Made by a program: the position numbers and the translations under genes
Shown: in pieces, positions 26,532 through 35,573 of the stretch
How the letters are laid out: every line of letters begins with the position of its first letter
How positions within the stretch are numbered: position 1 is the first letter of the stretch
DNA from: Lachnospiraceae bacterium
Lineage (GTDB): Bacteria > Bacillota > Clostridia > Lachnospirales > Lachnospiraceae
NCBI GenBank assembly: GCA_910573755.1
Contig: CAJTBO010000008.1
Coordinates: forward strand, 107,501 to 171,500
Length of the DNA stretch: 64,000 nt
Direction: 5' to 3'
Notes under the pieces: model-generated
What the model was told of the DNA's origin: nothing
The model's input: only the letters and a program-made list of their open reading frames with translations
The model's database searches: none

Positions 26532-26875
26532 ACACATATATGTACGCACTGCTCATATTGGCAGGCACATTTATTGCCGCCATTTCACAGGTAATGTTGA
26601 AGATCGAGGCAAATAAGCCTCATAAATCACATTTGCAGGAATACCTGAATCCCCTTGTGATCTTCGCTTATGTCCTGTTTGTGGGGACAACCCTTCTGTC
26701 GATACTGGCTTACCGGGGGATCCCGCTTTCCATGGGGCCGATCCTTGAGGCGACCAGTTATATTTACATTACCATATTCGGGGTAAAGATCTTTAAAGAG
26801 AAGATGAACAGGGGAAAAGCGGCTGCGCTTGTTCTGATCATATGCGGGATCGTGGTGTATTCTCTGCTGGGATAA
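26528..26875 (+). CDS. Four-helix DMT/SMR-like transporter subunit 2
   Basis: A 115-residue protein with four helices: LLILAGTFIAAISQVMLKIEA, then YRGIPLSMGPILEATSYIYI and EKMNRGKAAALVLIICGIVVY. It overlaps subunit 1 (ATGA) with GGGAGGGGAAAG upstream, so the pair should be made in equal amounts. The topology and short loops fit EmrE-like antiporters. Confidence 0.82.
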   Translation: MNTYMYALLILAGTFIAAISQVMLKIEANKPHKSHLQEYLNPLVIFAYVLFVGTTLLSILAYRGIPLSMGPILEATSYIYITIFGVKIFKEKMNRGKAAALVLIICGIVVYSLLG

Positions 26876-27016
26876 AATGACTGTCATGAAAGCAGGGTAT
26901 CATGGCAGAAGAAATATCAATTATATCGTTGGATATATGAGGAAATTATGAATTGACCGGGAGTGCATTATAATTATTTGCGGATATATTTCTATAAAAA
27001 TGGAAAGGGATAAGGG

Positions 27017-27421
27017 ATGGGAAAAGAGGAACTGACACCCAGTGAAAGTGAGTGGCAGGTGATGGAAGTGCTGTGGGAGAGCGGGGAAGCGCTGACTTCC
27101 TCGGAAGTGATAGGGCGGCTGAAGCCGGAGAACCGTATGAATCCGAAGATGGTGAGAGTATTGATGAACAGACTCTGCCAAAAGGAAATTCTGGCATACC
27201 GGGTGGATGAAAAGGACGCCCGCGTCTATCACTATTATCCTCTGAAAACAAGGGAGGAGTGCCAGCGGGAGAAAAGCAGCAGATTCATCGAGAGTTATTT
27301 TGCGGGAAATCAGATGGGGGCTGTGGCGGCGCTGATCGGCAGTGCGGAACTGACCAGGGAGGAGTTCCAGGAACTGGAGTGTATTTTGCGGCGCGGTAAA
27401 GAGGACAGGAAGAGACAATGA
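27017..27421 (+). CDS. BlaI/MecI/CopY-family repressor (first copy)
   Basis: A 134-residue winged-helix repressor: LTPSESEWQVMEVLWESGEALTSSEVI, then MNPKMVRVLMNRLCQKEILAY and the VYHYYPLKTREE hinge. BlaI repressors dimerise on TACA-type dyads and are inactivated when an M56 membrane protease partner is triggered. The partner is encoded next and overlaps by 4 bp. No beta-lactamase or PBP gene is adjacent, so the target is unknown. Confidence 0.9.
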   Translation: MGKEELTPSESEWQVMEVLWESGEALTSSEVIGRLKPENRMNPKMVRVLMNRLCQKEILAYRVDEKDARVYHYYPLKTREECQREKSSRFIESYFAGNQMGAVAALIGSAELTREEFQELECILRRGKEDRKRQ

Positions 27422-28674
27422 CATTGGAAGGATTTACCCGTTTTTTGGAGATCATCAATTATATATGCTGTTATCTGACCGTAAATCTGGGGCGGGGCGT
27501 ATTCTTTTCTTTTGCGCTGATCCCTGTCCTGATGCTTTTGCGGAAGCTGCCGTGGTTTCAGAACTGCTTCCGGAAGATGATCCTGTGGGGATGCTTTTTA
27601 TGGATTCCTTTTATTGGCGGACTGAAATTGTTTTATGAGACAAGGTTTGGCGTCAGAGGATTTTTATGGTGGGCAGACCTGAATTACGAACATAACATTA
27701 TCGGGCAGGCTTATTTTGCGGTGATGCTGTTTTACGGCGGATACCTGTTTTGCCGAAGAGGGAAGATGAGACGCTTCATATCAAAACTGAGAAGGCTGCA
27801 GGGGAATGTGTTTATCTGTGAAAACAGGATCACGCCTTTTGCCGCGGGACTGTTTTCGCCTAAGATCATCGTGCCCGGCGTAATGGTACGGCAGTACGGC
27901 AGGGAGGATCTGGAGACGATCCTGCTTCATGAAAGAACACATATCAGGCTGGGACATCTGTGGTGCCTTTTTCTATGGGATATACTGCGGGTGCTCCTTT
28001 GGCCGAATTTTTTTCTGGCGCTTTGCACAAGTCTGCTGCAGGCGGATCTGGAGGAGGTGTGTGACCGTGTGACGATACAGAGAAGCGGAAGGAATGCCTG
28101 TGATTACGGTATGCTGCTGCTCAGATGCGTTCGGCTGTTATGCCCTTTGAAATCCCGGAAACTGGCGGCGGAATCGGCGGCATTTGCAAGAGAGGGCGGC
28201 AGAGGCAGGTACAGGGATATCAAGCGCAGGATACAGAAGATCGCTGCTTTCAGAAGGTATAAAACAGGAAATATCATTGTGATACTGTGCATCGGATTTC
28301 TGGTGATAGGGAGCGGTTTTCTGGAGATTCATAGACATTCCTACGCCAGATACACGGAGCTGAAAGATGTCACGGTGTTTGACGATACCGGGGTAAATGT
28401 GATCCTGAGAGACAGTGACAGGCTGCGGCAGGCAGTGACGTTCGATGAACAGAACGTTTTTGTGGATGTGCAGAAAATGCAGGAACTGCTGGAGGAGAGC
28501 GGCAGTGAAACGGAAGGAATCTACATATTATTCGGCGGTTTTATGAAACAGCCCGGCGTGGGCGGCTGCGGGGAGATGGTATATACGGATCTTGCGGAAC
28601 TGACCGGGGAGCGGATAGAGATCGGGTATGAGAGCAATCTGGATCTGCTTGCGTGGGTCGTGAAGATGTTGTAA
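27418..28674 (+). CDS. M56 (BlaR1-type) membrane metallopeptidase (first copy)
   Basis: A 418-residue protein with about four N-terminal helices, the zinc-protease motif H171-E-R-T-H175 in LLHERTHIRLGHLW, the conserved DLEEVCDR segment and another helix near residue 285-300, followed by a short extracytoplasmic domain of about 115 residues. It lacks the penicillin-binding sensor domain of BlaR1, so its signal is probably not a beta-lactam. Start ATG overlaps blaI. Confidence 0.88.
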   Translation: MTLEGFTRFLEIINYICCYLTVNLGRGVFFSFALIPVLMLLRKLPWFQNCFRKMILWGCFLWIPFIGGLKLFYETRFGVRGFLWWADLNYEHNIIGQAYFAVMLFYGGYLFCRRGKMRRFISKLRRLQGNVFICENRITPFAAGLFSPKIIVPGVMVRQYGREDLETILLHERTHIRLGHLWCLFLWDILRVLLWPNFFLALCTSLLQADLEEVCDRVTIQRSGRNACDYGMLLLRCVRLLCPLKSRKLAAESAAFAREGGRGRYRDIKRRIQKIAAFRRYKTGNIIVILCIGFLVIGSGFLEIHRHSYARYTELKDVTVFDDTGVNVILRDSDRLRQAVTFDEQNVFVDVQKMQELLEESGSETEGIYILFGGFMKQPGVGGCGEMVYTDLAELTGERIEIGYESNLDLLAWVVKML

Positions 28675-28824
28675 TGACTTGGATCATAGATGGCTATATT
28701 CCCCGCTGCCTGCAGGGTACAGGCTTATATATCGAACAAAGCGAGGCAGGGGACAGATGCTCCGTAACTTTTTTTGTCACACAGGAAGGGCTGTGTTGTC
28801 TAATAAAGCAGGAGGTAAAAATCT

Positions 28825-29676
28825 ATGAATAAAAAGACGAATGAAGAATTACAGGCTTTAGTCGATAAGGCCACAGCGGGGGATAAAGAAGCCTTTGAAG
28901 CCCTTGTCATGGGTGTGCAGGACATTGTATTTAATTTGTCTCTGCGGATGCTCGGTACATTTGCGGATGCGGAGGATGCAACACAGGATATTCTGCTGAA
29001 AATGATCACACATCTATCGTCTTTCAGAGGTGAGAGTTCATTTACAACATGGGTATTCAGCATTGCCGCCAATCATCTGAAAAACTACAAAAAACATATG
29101 TTTGCCCACTATCCGTTAAGCTTTGAGTTTTATGGGGATGACATAGAAAACGGAAAAATACGGGATGTGCCGGATCTGACGCAGAATGTGGAAAAGGATA
29201 TTCTGGCTGAGGAACTGAAAATGTCCTGTACCAATGTGATGCTGCAGTGTCTTGACACGGAAAGCAGATGTATTTTTATTTTGGGGACCATGTTTCAGAT
29301 CGACAGCCGCATTGCGGGAGATATTCTGGATATGACCCCGGAAGCTTACCGTCAGCGGCTTTCCCGCATACGCAAAAAAATGGCGGACTTTCTTGGCAGG
29401 TATTGCGGAGAATACGGCAGCGGCAGATGCAGGTGTATGGACAGGGTGAATTATGCCATACAGAACCATAGAATAAATCCGCAGCAGCTTGATTATACGA
29501 CAGCCGCAGAAATCCCTGATAAAATAATGCTTGATGTGAAAAATGCCATGGAAGATATTGATGAGCTGTCACAGGATTTCTCGTTCTGTAAGCCTTATCA
29601 ATCTCCCGAACGCACAAAACGTCTGATACAGGAATTTTTAGATTCTACGCAGTTTTCCGTTATCCGGAATTCGTGA
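28825..29676 (+). CDS. ECF-type RNA polymerase sigma factor with C-terminal extension
   Basis: A 283-residue protein: region 2 (FEALVMGVQDIVFNLSLRML, then DAEDATQDILLKMITHL and FTTWVFSIAANHLKNY) and region 4 (GDILDMTPEAYRQRLSRIRKKM) are clear. About 90 further residues follow, opening with a Cys-rich YCGEYGSGRCRCMDRV that could bind zinc and may autoregulate the factor. No dedicated anti-sigma gene is adjacent. AGGAGG lies 10 nt upstream. A DUF2461 gene follows within 14 bp. Confidence 0.88.
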   Translation: MNKKTNEELQALVDKATAGDKEAFEALVMGVQDIVFNLSLRMLGTFADAEDATQDILLKMITHLSSFRGESSFTTWVFSIAANHLKNYKKHMFAHYPLSFEFYGDDIENGKIRDVPDLTQNVEKDILAEELKMSCTNVMLQCLDTESRCIFILGTMFQIDSRIAGDILDMTPEAYRQRLSRIRKKMADFLGRYCGEYGSGRCRCMDRVNYAIQNHRINPQQLDYTTAAEIPDKIMLDVKNAMEDIDELSQDFSFCKPYQSPERTKRLIQEFLDSTQFSVIRNS

Positions 29677-29689
29677 GGGGGGACAGATT

Positions 29690-30376
29690 ATGAATACACA
29701 GGCAATAATAGATTATTTATCGGCATTGAGTTCGAATAACAACCGCGAGTGGTATCATGCAAACAAAGAAGATTTCAAAAAAGCAAATGCTGAATTTGAA
29801 AGCCTGCTGCAGGCTTTGATGTTGGAGATCGGAAAGTTTGACGGCAGCATTTTACATAACGATCCGAAAGACCTCACCTTTAAGATTGTAAGAGATACCC
29901 GTTTCAGCCATGACAAATCACCTTATAATCCCGCGTTTCGTGCCCATATTTCCGCCGGGGGCAAACTGCCTGTCCCTGTTGGATATTATCTTATGATAAA
30001 GCCGGACAACCGATCTTTTTTGGGCGGCGGTCTGTTTGCGGATATGTTCAGGGATGCAACGACAATGATACGGGATTATATTGTCAAAAACGGCGAGGAA
30101 TGGGAAAAGATTATTCATGAGCCGGAATTTGAAAAATATTTCACTGTAAGAGGGACGGCATTAAAGAAGGTTCCGGCAGGGTACGGGAAAGATCATCCGC
30201 AGGCGGAATATCTGAAATTTAAGAGCTGGTATCTGGAATATCCGATCAGGGATGAAGAATTGAACGATGCGGAAGCCTTTCCTGCAAGGGCAGCAGAGAT
30301 CTTCCGGATCATGAAACCTTTTAACGATTATCTGAACAACGCACTTGCAGGTTTTCAGATGCCGGCAAGACAGTAA
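29690..30376 (+). CDS. DUF2461 family protein
   Basis: A 228-residue protein with LSSNNNREWYHANKEDFKKA, FKIVRDTRFSHDKSPYNPAF, the GGGLF segment and PAGYGKDHPQAEYLKFKSW, all hallmarks of DUF2461. The family is widespread and has no proven function. AGGGGGGAC precedes the ATG and the gene is probably in the same transcript as the sigma factor. Confidence 0.88.
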   Translation: MNTQAIIDYLSALSSNNNREWYHANKEDFKKANAEFESLLQALMLEIGKFDGSILHNDPKDLTFKIVRDTRFSHDKSPYNPAFRAHISAGGKLPVPVGYYLMIKPDNRSFLGGGLFADMFRDATTMIRDYIVKNGEEWEKIIHEPEFEKYFTVRGTALKKVPAGYGKDHPQAEYLKFKSWYLEYPIRDEELNDAEAFPARAAEIFRIMKPFNDYLNNALAGFQMPARQ

Positions 30377-30542
30377 AATTTATACTTTGAAGCGTTGAGT
30401 GGAGCAGATTGAAAAACGGAATGATGTGCTGTGCCTGATATTGTTTTTTTCCTGCGGCAGTTAAAGATTAACAAATGTTATCCGATATAATAAGCAGAAA
30501 AGTTCGTGAAAAGCAGCAGACAAAAAAGGAGAGGGCAAACAA

Positions 30543-31400
30543 ATGGGAATCACTGTAAATGCAGGAAAGATACCAATCTTTCAGAGAATACAGCAGAAGG
30601 GCTTAAAGAGCAGGGAAGAAAAGGCGGAGCGTCAGCAGAACCGGGACAATCAGGTCGCCGCACTGGAAAAACAGAAGGCGGATCTGAAAAATATGGAGTG
30701 CGGTTCTTTAGAGGAGATAGAAGATAAACTGGGACTTTTACATTCCTACGAAGATCAGATCAAAGCGGTGAAGCAGACATATAATAATGAACAGATGCGC
30801 CATATTCTGGACGAGGCAAGGGAGAAGGGCGAGAAGATAGCGGAAGAATTAGAGAAGCTTGCTCCTATGACCAAAGAGGAAAGAGAAGAGTTACTGCAGA
30901 AAGAGGCGCTTGGCATCGACGAAGATCAGGGCATGCTGTCGGAACTGACGGATGAACTGACGGAGGAATTGACAGAGGAACCGGACAAAGAATTGTCAGA
31001 AGAAGCGGCCGGGGAGATAGCAGGGGAAGCCGCAGAAGATGTAATGCAGGAAGCCGCCGGAGAGATAGCAGGAGAAGTAACAGAAGAGGCAGCAGGGGAA
31101 GCCGCAGAAGATGTAATGCGGGAAACTGCCGAAGAACCGGCAGAAGGAACAGCAGGCGAAACGGCTGTGGAAATACCAAAGGAAGCCTCTGTGGAGACGG
31201 CAGAGAAAGCGGCGGAAAAACTTCCTCAAAGAGAATCAGAAAAGCTGGCAGAGCAGCATCATTTGGAAATGCAGGAACAGGCAAAAGAAAAGGAGAAGGC
31301 CGTTTCGATTACAGAAGAAGCGCTGTCAATGCATGGAAAAGCGAGGGTAGGGATCGAGCGGTATCTGGACTATTATCATCAGATGAAAAATCGCTCTTGA
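30543..31400 (+). CDS. Glu/Ala-rich coiled-coil protein with degenerate repeats
   Basis: A 285-residue acidic protein of unknown function. Residues 20-125 are charged and coiled-coil-like; about 130-230 is low-complexity, built from near-repeats such as EEAAGEIAGEAAEDVMQEAA and TEEAAGEAAEDVMRETAEEP; the end (about 265-285) is compact with SMHGKARVGIERYLDYYHQM. There is no signal peptide. The start (MGITVNAGKIP) and the overall layout resemble the protein at 61235-62269, suggesting one poorly described family. GGAGAGGGC precedes the ATG. Confidence 0.75.
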   Translation: MGITVNAGKIPIFQRIQQKGLKSREEKAERQQNRDNQVAALEKQKADLKNMECGSLEEIEDKLGLLHSYEDQIKAVKQTYNNEQMRHILDEAREKGEKIAEELEKLAPMTKEEREELLQKEALGIDEDQGMLSELTDELTEELTEEPDKELSEEAAGEIAGEAAEDVMQEAAGEIAGEVTEEAAGEAAEDVMRETAEEPAEGTAGETAVEIPKEASVETAEKAAEKLPQRESEKLAEQHHLEMQEQAKEKEKAVSITEEALSMHGKARVGIERYLDYYHQMKNRS

Positions 31401-31463
31401 AAAAATATTGTTTCAGTATTATCCTGTATATGATGATTTTTTAATTACAGGAGGATATTGTAT

Positions 31464-31973
31464 ATGGATAAAAAAGTTGCGGGACTTTTAAATGATCAGA
31501 TCAATAAGGAGTTATATTCCGCCTATCTTTATCTGGATATGGCTAATTTTTACAGCGGCAAGGGGCTGGATGGGTTTGCCAGCTGGTATGAGATCCAGGC
31601 AAAGGAAGAGCAGGATCATGCGATGCTGATCTACCGGTATCTGCATAATAACAATGAAGAGGTAACGCTGGAGGCAGTGGCAAAACCGGATAAGACTTTT
31701 ACAACACTGCTCGATCCGCTGACGGCAGGCCTCGCCCATGAGCAGTATGTAACTTCCCTGATCAATAATATCTATGCGGCGGCGCAGGAAGTAAAAGATT
31801 TCCGCACCACGCAGTTTCTGGACTGGTTTATTAAGGAGCAGGGCGAGGAGGAAAAGAATTCCTCCGACCAGATCACGAAGATGGAGCTGTTTGGGGATGA
31901 TGCGAGAAGTTTGTATATGCTGAATGAAGAACTGAAAAGCAGAGTTTACAGCGCGCCGTCTCTGGTACTGTAA
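31464..31973 (+). CDS. ftnA: Non-haem ferritin
   Basis: Iron storage: oxidises Fe2+ and stores it as a mineral inside a 24-mer shell. The 169-residue protein shows LNDQINKELYSAYLYLDMAN, GFASWYEIQAKEEQDHAMLI and DWFIKEQGEEEKNSSDQI, which provide the ferroxidase-site Glu and His residues. Start is the ATG 9 nt after AGGAGG (31449-31454); the in-frame TTG at 31458 is too close. Confidence 0.95.
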   Translation: MDKKVAGLLNDQINKELYSAYLYLDMANFYSGKGLDGFASWYEIQAKEEQDHAMLIYRYLHNNNEEVTLEAVAKPDKTFTTLLDPLTAGLAHEQYVTSLINNIYAAAQEVKDFRTTQFLDWFIKEQGEEEKNSSDQITKMELFGDDARSLYMLNEELKSRVYSAPSLVL

Positions 31974-32040
31974 AAGTGATGGACTTCAGGGCGGGCTGAA
32001 AAAGAAGGACAGGAATAGTAAAGATTTACATGGTAAAATA

Positions 32041-32142
32041 GGGGCTGTTGCATAATGCAGTAATCCTACAATATATGGATACAGTTTACAGATATCTGTA
32101 CCATGATTGTAAGTGTCTGCTGTTTTGCAACAGCCTCTTTTT
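32041..32142. repeat. MITE-like inverted repeat or long hairpin
   Basis: GGGGCTGTTGCATAATGCAG on the left faces a right end whose reverse complement is GAGGCTGTTGCAAAACAGCA, enclosing about 102 bp. The ends recall transposon terminal repeats (GGxxCTGTTGCAAA class). A T tract follows, so it could also act as terminator after ferritin. No clear target-site duplication. It lies in a 447-bp gap (31974-32420). Confidence 0.55.
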
Positions 32143-32238
32143 GCTGCGATACAGCTGCAATTCAGCTGCATGCCGGATGTTTGGGATGGAAGGATTTTAA
32201 AACTTTTTATAGATGTAGAAATAATCAGGCAGGGAGGA

Positions 32239-32290
32239 TTGACATATGTGTCTATTTGTGATAGACTATATGTGTCTATCGAGAATAGAC
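32239..32290 (+). promoter_or_regulatory. Promoter with twin BlaI-type operator dyads
   Basis: TTGACA (32239-32244), 17-bp spacer, TAGACT (32262-32267). Two identical-arm dyads, GTCTAT-N5-ATAGAC, lie at 32250-32266 (covering spacer and -10) and 32274-32290 (start region), 24 bp apart. Position and symmetry fit autoregulation by the BlaI-family repressor encoded at 32421. Confidence 0.75.
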
Positions 32291-32338
32291 GAAAATGGGA
32301 AGAGAGAAAGAAGAAACAAGAAAGAAAAAACAGGCAGA

Positions 32339-32401
32339 AAGCAGATAGAAACAGATAGAAACAGATAGAAAGCAGATAGAAAGCAGATAAAAACAGATAG
32401 A
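32339..32401 (+). repeat. Decamer/undecamer array in the blaI leader
   Basis: Six copies of A(G)CAGATAGAA, some with small changes (AGCAGATAAAA), run up to the ribosome binding site AACAGGAGGAA, which itself looks like a variant unit. The array separates the promoter/operator from the start codon at 32421. Confidence 0.8.
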
Positions 32402-32420
32402 AAACAGGAGGAAACAGATT

Positions 32421-32777
32421 ATGACCGATTATAAACTGGGCGCGGTAGAATCCCGCTTCGCGGATATCATCTGGAGCAATGAACCGATGACCACAGGCGA
32501 ACTGATCAAACTGTGCGAAAAGGAATTGAACTGGAAAAGGACGACTACTTATACGGTTTTGAAAAAATTGAGCGAACACGGTATCTTTCAGATGAAGGAG
32601 AAGCTTGTCACATCTCTGATCTCCAGAGAGGAATACTATGCGCTGCGGAGCGAACAGTTTGTGGCGGAAACGTTTCAGGGTTCTCTTCCTGCTTTTATTG
32701 CCGCTTTCACAAAGCGTAAGTCGCTGACCGAACAGGAAATTGCCGAGATACGGGAAATGATCGACGATGCCGGATAA
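32421..32777 (+). CDS. BlaI/MecI/CopY-family repressor (second copy)
   Basis: A 118-residue winged-helix repressor: LGAVESRFADIIWSNEPMTT, then LNWKRTTTYTVLKKLSEHGIF and VTSLISREEYYALRS, the region normally cleaved or altered on induction. Partner of the M56 protease encoded 15 bp downstream. The upstream region carries twin dyads likely to be its own operators. AGGAGG is the ribosome binding site. Confidence 0.9.
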   Translation: MTDYKLGAVESRFADIIWSNEPMTTGELIKLCEKELNWKRTTTYTVLKKLSEHGIFQMKEKLVTSLISREEYYALRSEQFVAETFQGSLPAFIAAFTKRKSLTEQEIAEIREMIDDAG

Positions 32778-32792
32778 CAGGAGGGGAACAGG

Positions 32793-35573
32793 ATGGAAGC
32801 GGTTTTTTTAAAAGTGTTGAATATGGGATTTACGGCAAGCTGGCTGATTTTGGCGGTACTGTTTATCAGGATGCTGCTGAAAAAAGCGCCGAAATGGATA
32901 TCCTGCCTGCTGTGGGCGCTGGTGGCATTTAAACTGGTCTGTCCGTTTTCGATAGAAAGCGCGCTGAGCCTGATCCCCAGCAGCGAACCCCTGCCGGATC
33001 GGATCATTACCGACAACAGGTTTCAGATCAATACCGGGATCGGGCTGGTGGATGCGCCGGTGAATGAATATCTGGGAGACCATTATTATGAGGGCGTTTC
33101 GGTTCCGGCAGACCACGGGAATCATATCCTGCATATCCTGGGAATACTTTGGCTGGCTGGCGTTATATTGTTCCTGCTGTATGGTTTTATCAGTTATTAC
33201 AGACTCTGCCGGATTACCCGGGTATCGCTCCGGCTGGAGGAGAACATCTATTTATGCGATGCCATAGATACACCGTTTATCCTGGGCGTGATAAAACCCC
33301 GGATCTGCCTGCCCTCCGGGATGGAGAAAGGGCGGAGAAGGTATGTCATATCCCATGAGCGGGCGCATCTGAAAAGGCGGGATCACTGGTGGAAGCCGCT
33401 GGGATTTTTGATCCTTTCCCTGTACTGGTTCTGGCCTCTGTGCTGGATTTCTTATATCCTTCTGTGCAGGGATATTGAACTTGCCTGTGACGAACATGTG
33501 ATCCGTGAACTGGGGCAGGAGAGCAAAAAGCCCTATGCCGAGGCGCTTGTGGCATGCAGTATAAAGCAGAGCAGGATCTCGGCATGTCCTCTTGCCTTCG
33601 GGGAAGCGGGGGTAAAGGAGCGGGTGAAAAATGTACTGCATTATAAAAAACCTGCCTTCTGGATCATTCTGGCGGCGATCCTGTGCTGTATCGCGGCGGC
33701 TGTCTGTTTTCTGACAAGCCCGAAGCAGGAAGATCAGCCATCTGCTGCAGAAGGGAAAACGGCACAATGGGCGATGTACCCGGAGGAGGTCAGAACCGTT
33801 GCGGAACGCTATGTGGAGGAGGCTTATCAGGCGGTTCAGGGAAGCGGGGCCGATTATGATTATACGGACTGGAGGATCGAGCATCTGGAACTGAGTGATA
33901 CCCATGAGGAACCGGAAGGAAGGGTTTATGAAATATATCAGCTGAATTATCAGTTTCTGAGCGCTTCTCCGGATAATGTGGTTCTGACAGGCGGCATGAG
34001 TGTTTCCGGGGATGGCTGGGTAGTGCCGGATTATGAAAACAGCAGATATCTGGTCTTTGAAAAAATACAGGAGAGATCGGAATTTGTGGCAGTGATGTTT
34101 GAAAATGACTGTTATCCGGGGGATGAGCAGTTTACGGAGGACCTGCAGGCTCTTATCAGAGAACACGGGAGCGGGCAGGATGATACGGCAGAGGGCGTCG
34201 ATGAGGATGTGTACGATATGCTGACGCGCTGGCAGATGGTATTTTGCGCAAGGGACGCGGAGGCGATAGCGGGTATGGTGACGCAGGAGCTGGCGGAGGA
34301 AATGCTGCAGGGCGCCGAAGGCAGTTACAGTTTCGGGATGTCAAGCCCGTGGCCCCGGGATGGGACGGCCGGCTCCTATATTTACGATTATAATGAGGGG
34401 AGCGCGGAAATCTATTATTATGCGATGACGTCGGATCCTCATGTTACCTGCTGGAGGGAAGAACTGCGTTATGAACCGGAGGATGACATGTATGTCATAA
34501 CTGATGAGGAACTGACTTACTATGATGCCATTTCCACGGGGGAGGAATTTGAGGAAGCCTATCATGGTTATCTGGATGGAACCATGATGGATTATACCCG
34601 GAACGGGCTGGGAGAGGCGTTAAATGAAAACGCCCTGTTATCCAGCTCCCTGAGTTACGGGGATCTGTTTGAGCCGGAGCGTGCGGCGGCGTTTTTGCTG
34701 AATCTTTCAAAGGACCCTTCGGATATACGCTACACCCTGCATGAGCCGGAGGGAGAGGGGCTGATCGGGCTGGATATTACCTTTTTAAAGGATCAGACAA
34801 CCTATACGATCAGTATGCTGCAGCCCTTCGGAGAAAGCGGTATCTGGGTGCCGGTGGATTACCGGGTGGATGTTATGGCAAGATTTATGAAGGTGCCCTG
34901 GGATCAGGTGAAAAATATTCCGTTTAGCGAAAATATATCTGATATAAACGGCATTCTGTGCATCGGGGAACTTCCGGAGAAAGATATTAAGGTATACGGC
35001 TATAACGATGAGGAAGTGGGATTCAGGGGTGTTGCCGTCCGGATCGGAGAAGATGTGAATTACTTTGACTGGGTTTATACGTCTCCCAGATCGATACTGC
35101 CGGATCTGTACTGGAACGAGGAACACAGGCGGCTTTTCCTGTCCTGCCATATTTATACTGGGACCGGTGCGGCTGCGGAGGAACTGCATGTGCTGCAGCA
35201 GTACGATACCGGAACGCTCTCGGAGAGCAGGTTTTCTCTGGAGGATTACGAAGCGCTTCTGGGAGAGAGGATAGACTGGCATTTTGACGAAGAGACAAGA
35301 GAACTTGTGCTGACAGACACAGAGACGGAAGAGGAACTGGCGGCGGTGACGGTTCCGGAGGAAAGCGGCGAAAAGGTGATGGGATTGGAACTGGGGATGA
35401 TCTCAGGCTTTGAACTGGGAGATCGCATATATTTCCATGTCAGCCCCGGATATTATCCGGATGACAGGATCGGTATAGCGGAGTATGAGGAACTGCCGGA
35501 ACTTCGGTTTGAACTTATCATGACGCAGGGGGAGTATGGAGAAATAAAGTTTGCGCTTGGAAAAAGGGTTTAG
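32793..35573 (+). CDS. M56 membrane metallopeptidase with very large sensor domain
   Basis: A 926-residue protein. About residues 1-300 form the BlaR1-type protease: N-terminal helices, H188-E-R-A-H192 in YVISHERAHLKRRDHWWKPL, DIELACDEHVIRELG, and a last helix near 288-308. About 610 extracytoplasmic residues follow, acidic and Tyr-rich, with segments reminiscent of SnoaL-like/DUF4440-type folds (DMLTRWQMVFCARDAEAIAGM) but no penicillin-binding SxxK motif. The protein therefore probably senses something other than beta-lactams. It ends the operon. Confidence 0.85.
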   Translation: MEAVFLKVLNMGFTASWLILAVLFIRMLLKKAPKWISCLLWALVAFKLVCPFSIESALSLIPSSEPLPDRIITDNRFQINTGIGLVDAPVNEYLGDHYYEGVSVPADHGNHILHILGILWLAGVILFLLYGFISYYRLCRITRVSLRLEENIYLCDAIDTPFILGVIKPRICLPSGMEKGRRRYVISHERAHLKRRDHWWKPLGFLILSLYWFWPLCWISYILLCRDIELACDEHVIRELGQESKKPYAEALVACSIKQSRISACPLAFGEAGVKERVKNVLHYKKPAFWIILAAILCCIAAAVCFLTSPKQEDQPSAAEGKTAQWAMYPEEVRTVAERYVEEAYQAVQGSGADYDYTDWRIEHLELSDTHEEPEGRVYEIYQLNYQFLSASPDNVVLTGGMSVSGDGWVVPDYENSRYLVFEKIQERSEFVAVMFENDCYPGDEQFTEDLQALIREHGSGQDDTAEGVDEDVYDMLTRWQMVFCARDAEAIAGMVTQELAEEMLQGAEGSYSFGMSSPWPRDGTAGSYIYDYNEGSAEIYYYAMTSDPHVTCWREELRYEPEDDMYVITDEELTYYDAISTGEEFEEAYHGYLDGTMMDYTRNGLGEALNENALLSSSLSYGDLFEPERAAAFLLNLSKDPSDIRYTLHEPEGEGLIGLDITFLKDQTTYTISMLQPFGESGIWVPVDYRVDVMARFMKVPWDQVKNIPFSENISDINGILCIGELPEKDIKVYGYNDEEVGFRGVAVRIGEDVNYFDWVYTSPRSILPDLYWNEEHRRLFLSCHIYTGTGAAAEELHVLQQYDTGTLSESRFSLEDYEALLGERIDWHFDEETRELVLTDTETEEELAAVTVPEESGEKVMGLELGMISGFELGDRIYFHVSPGYYPDDRIGIAEYEELPELRFELIMTQGEYGEIKFALGKRV

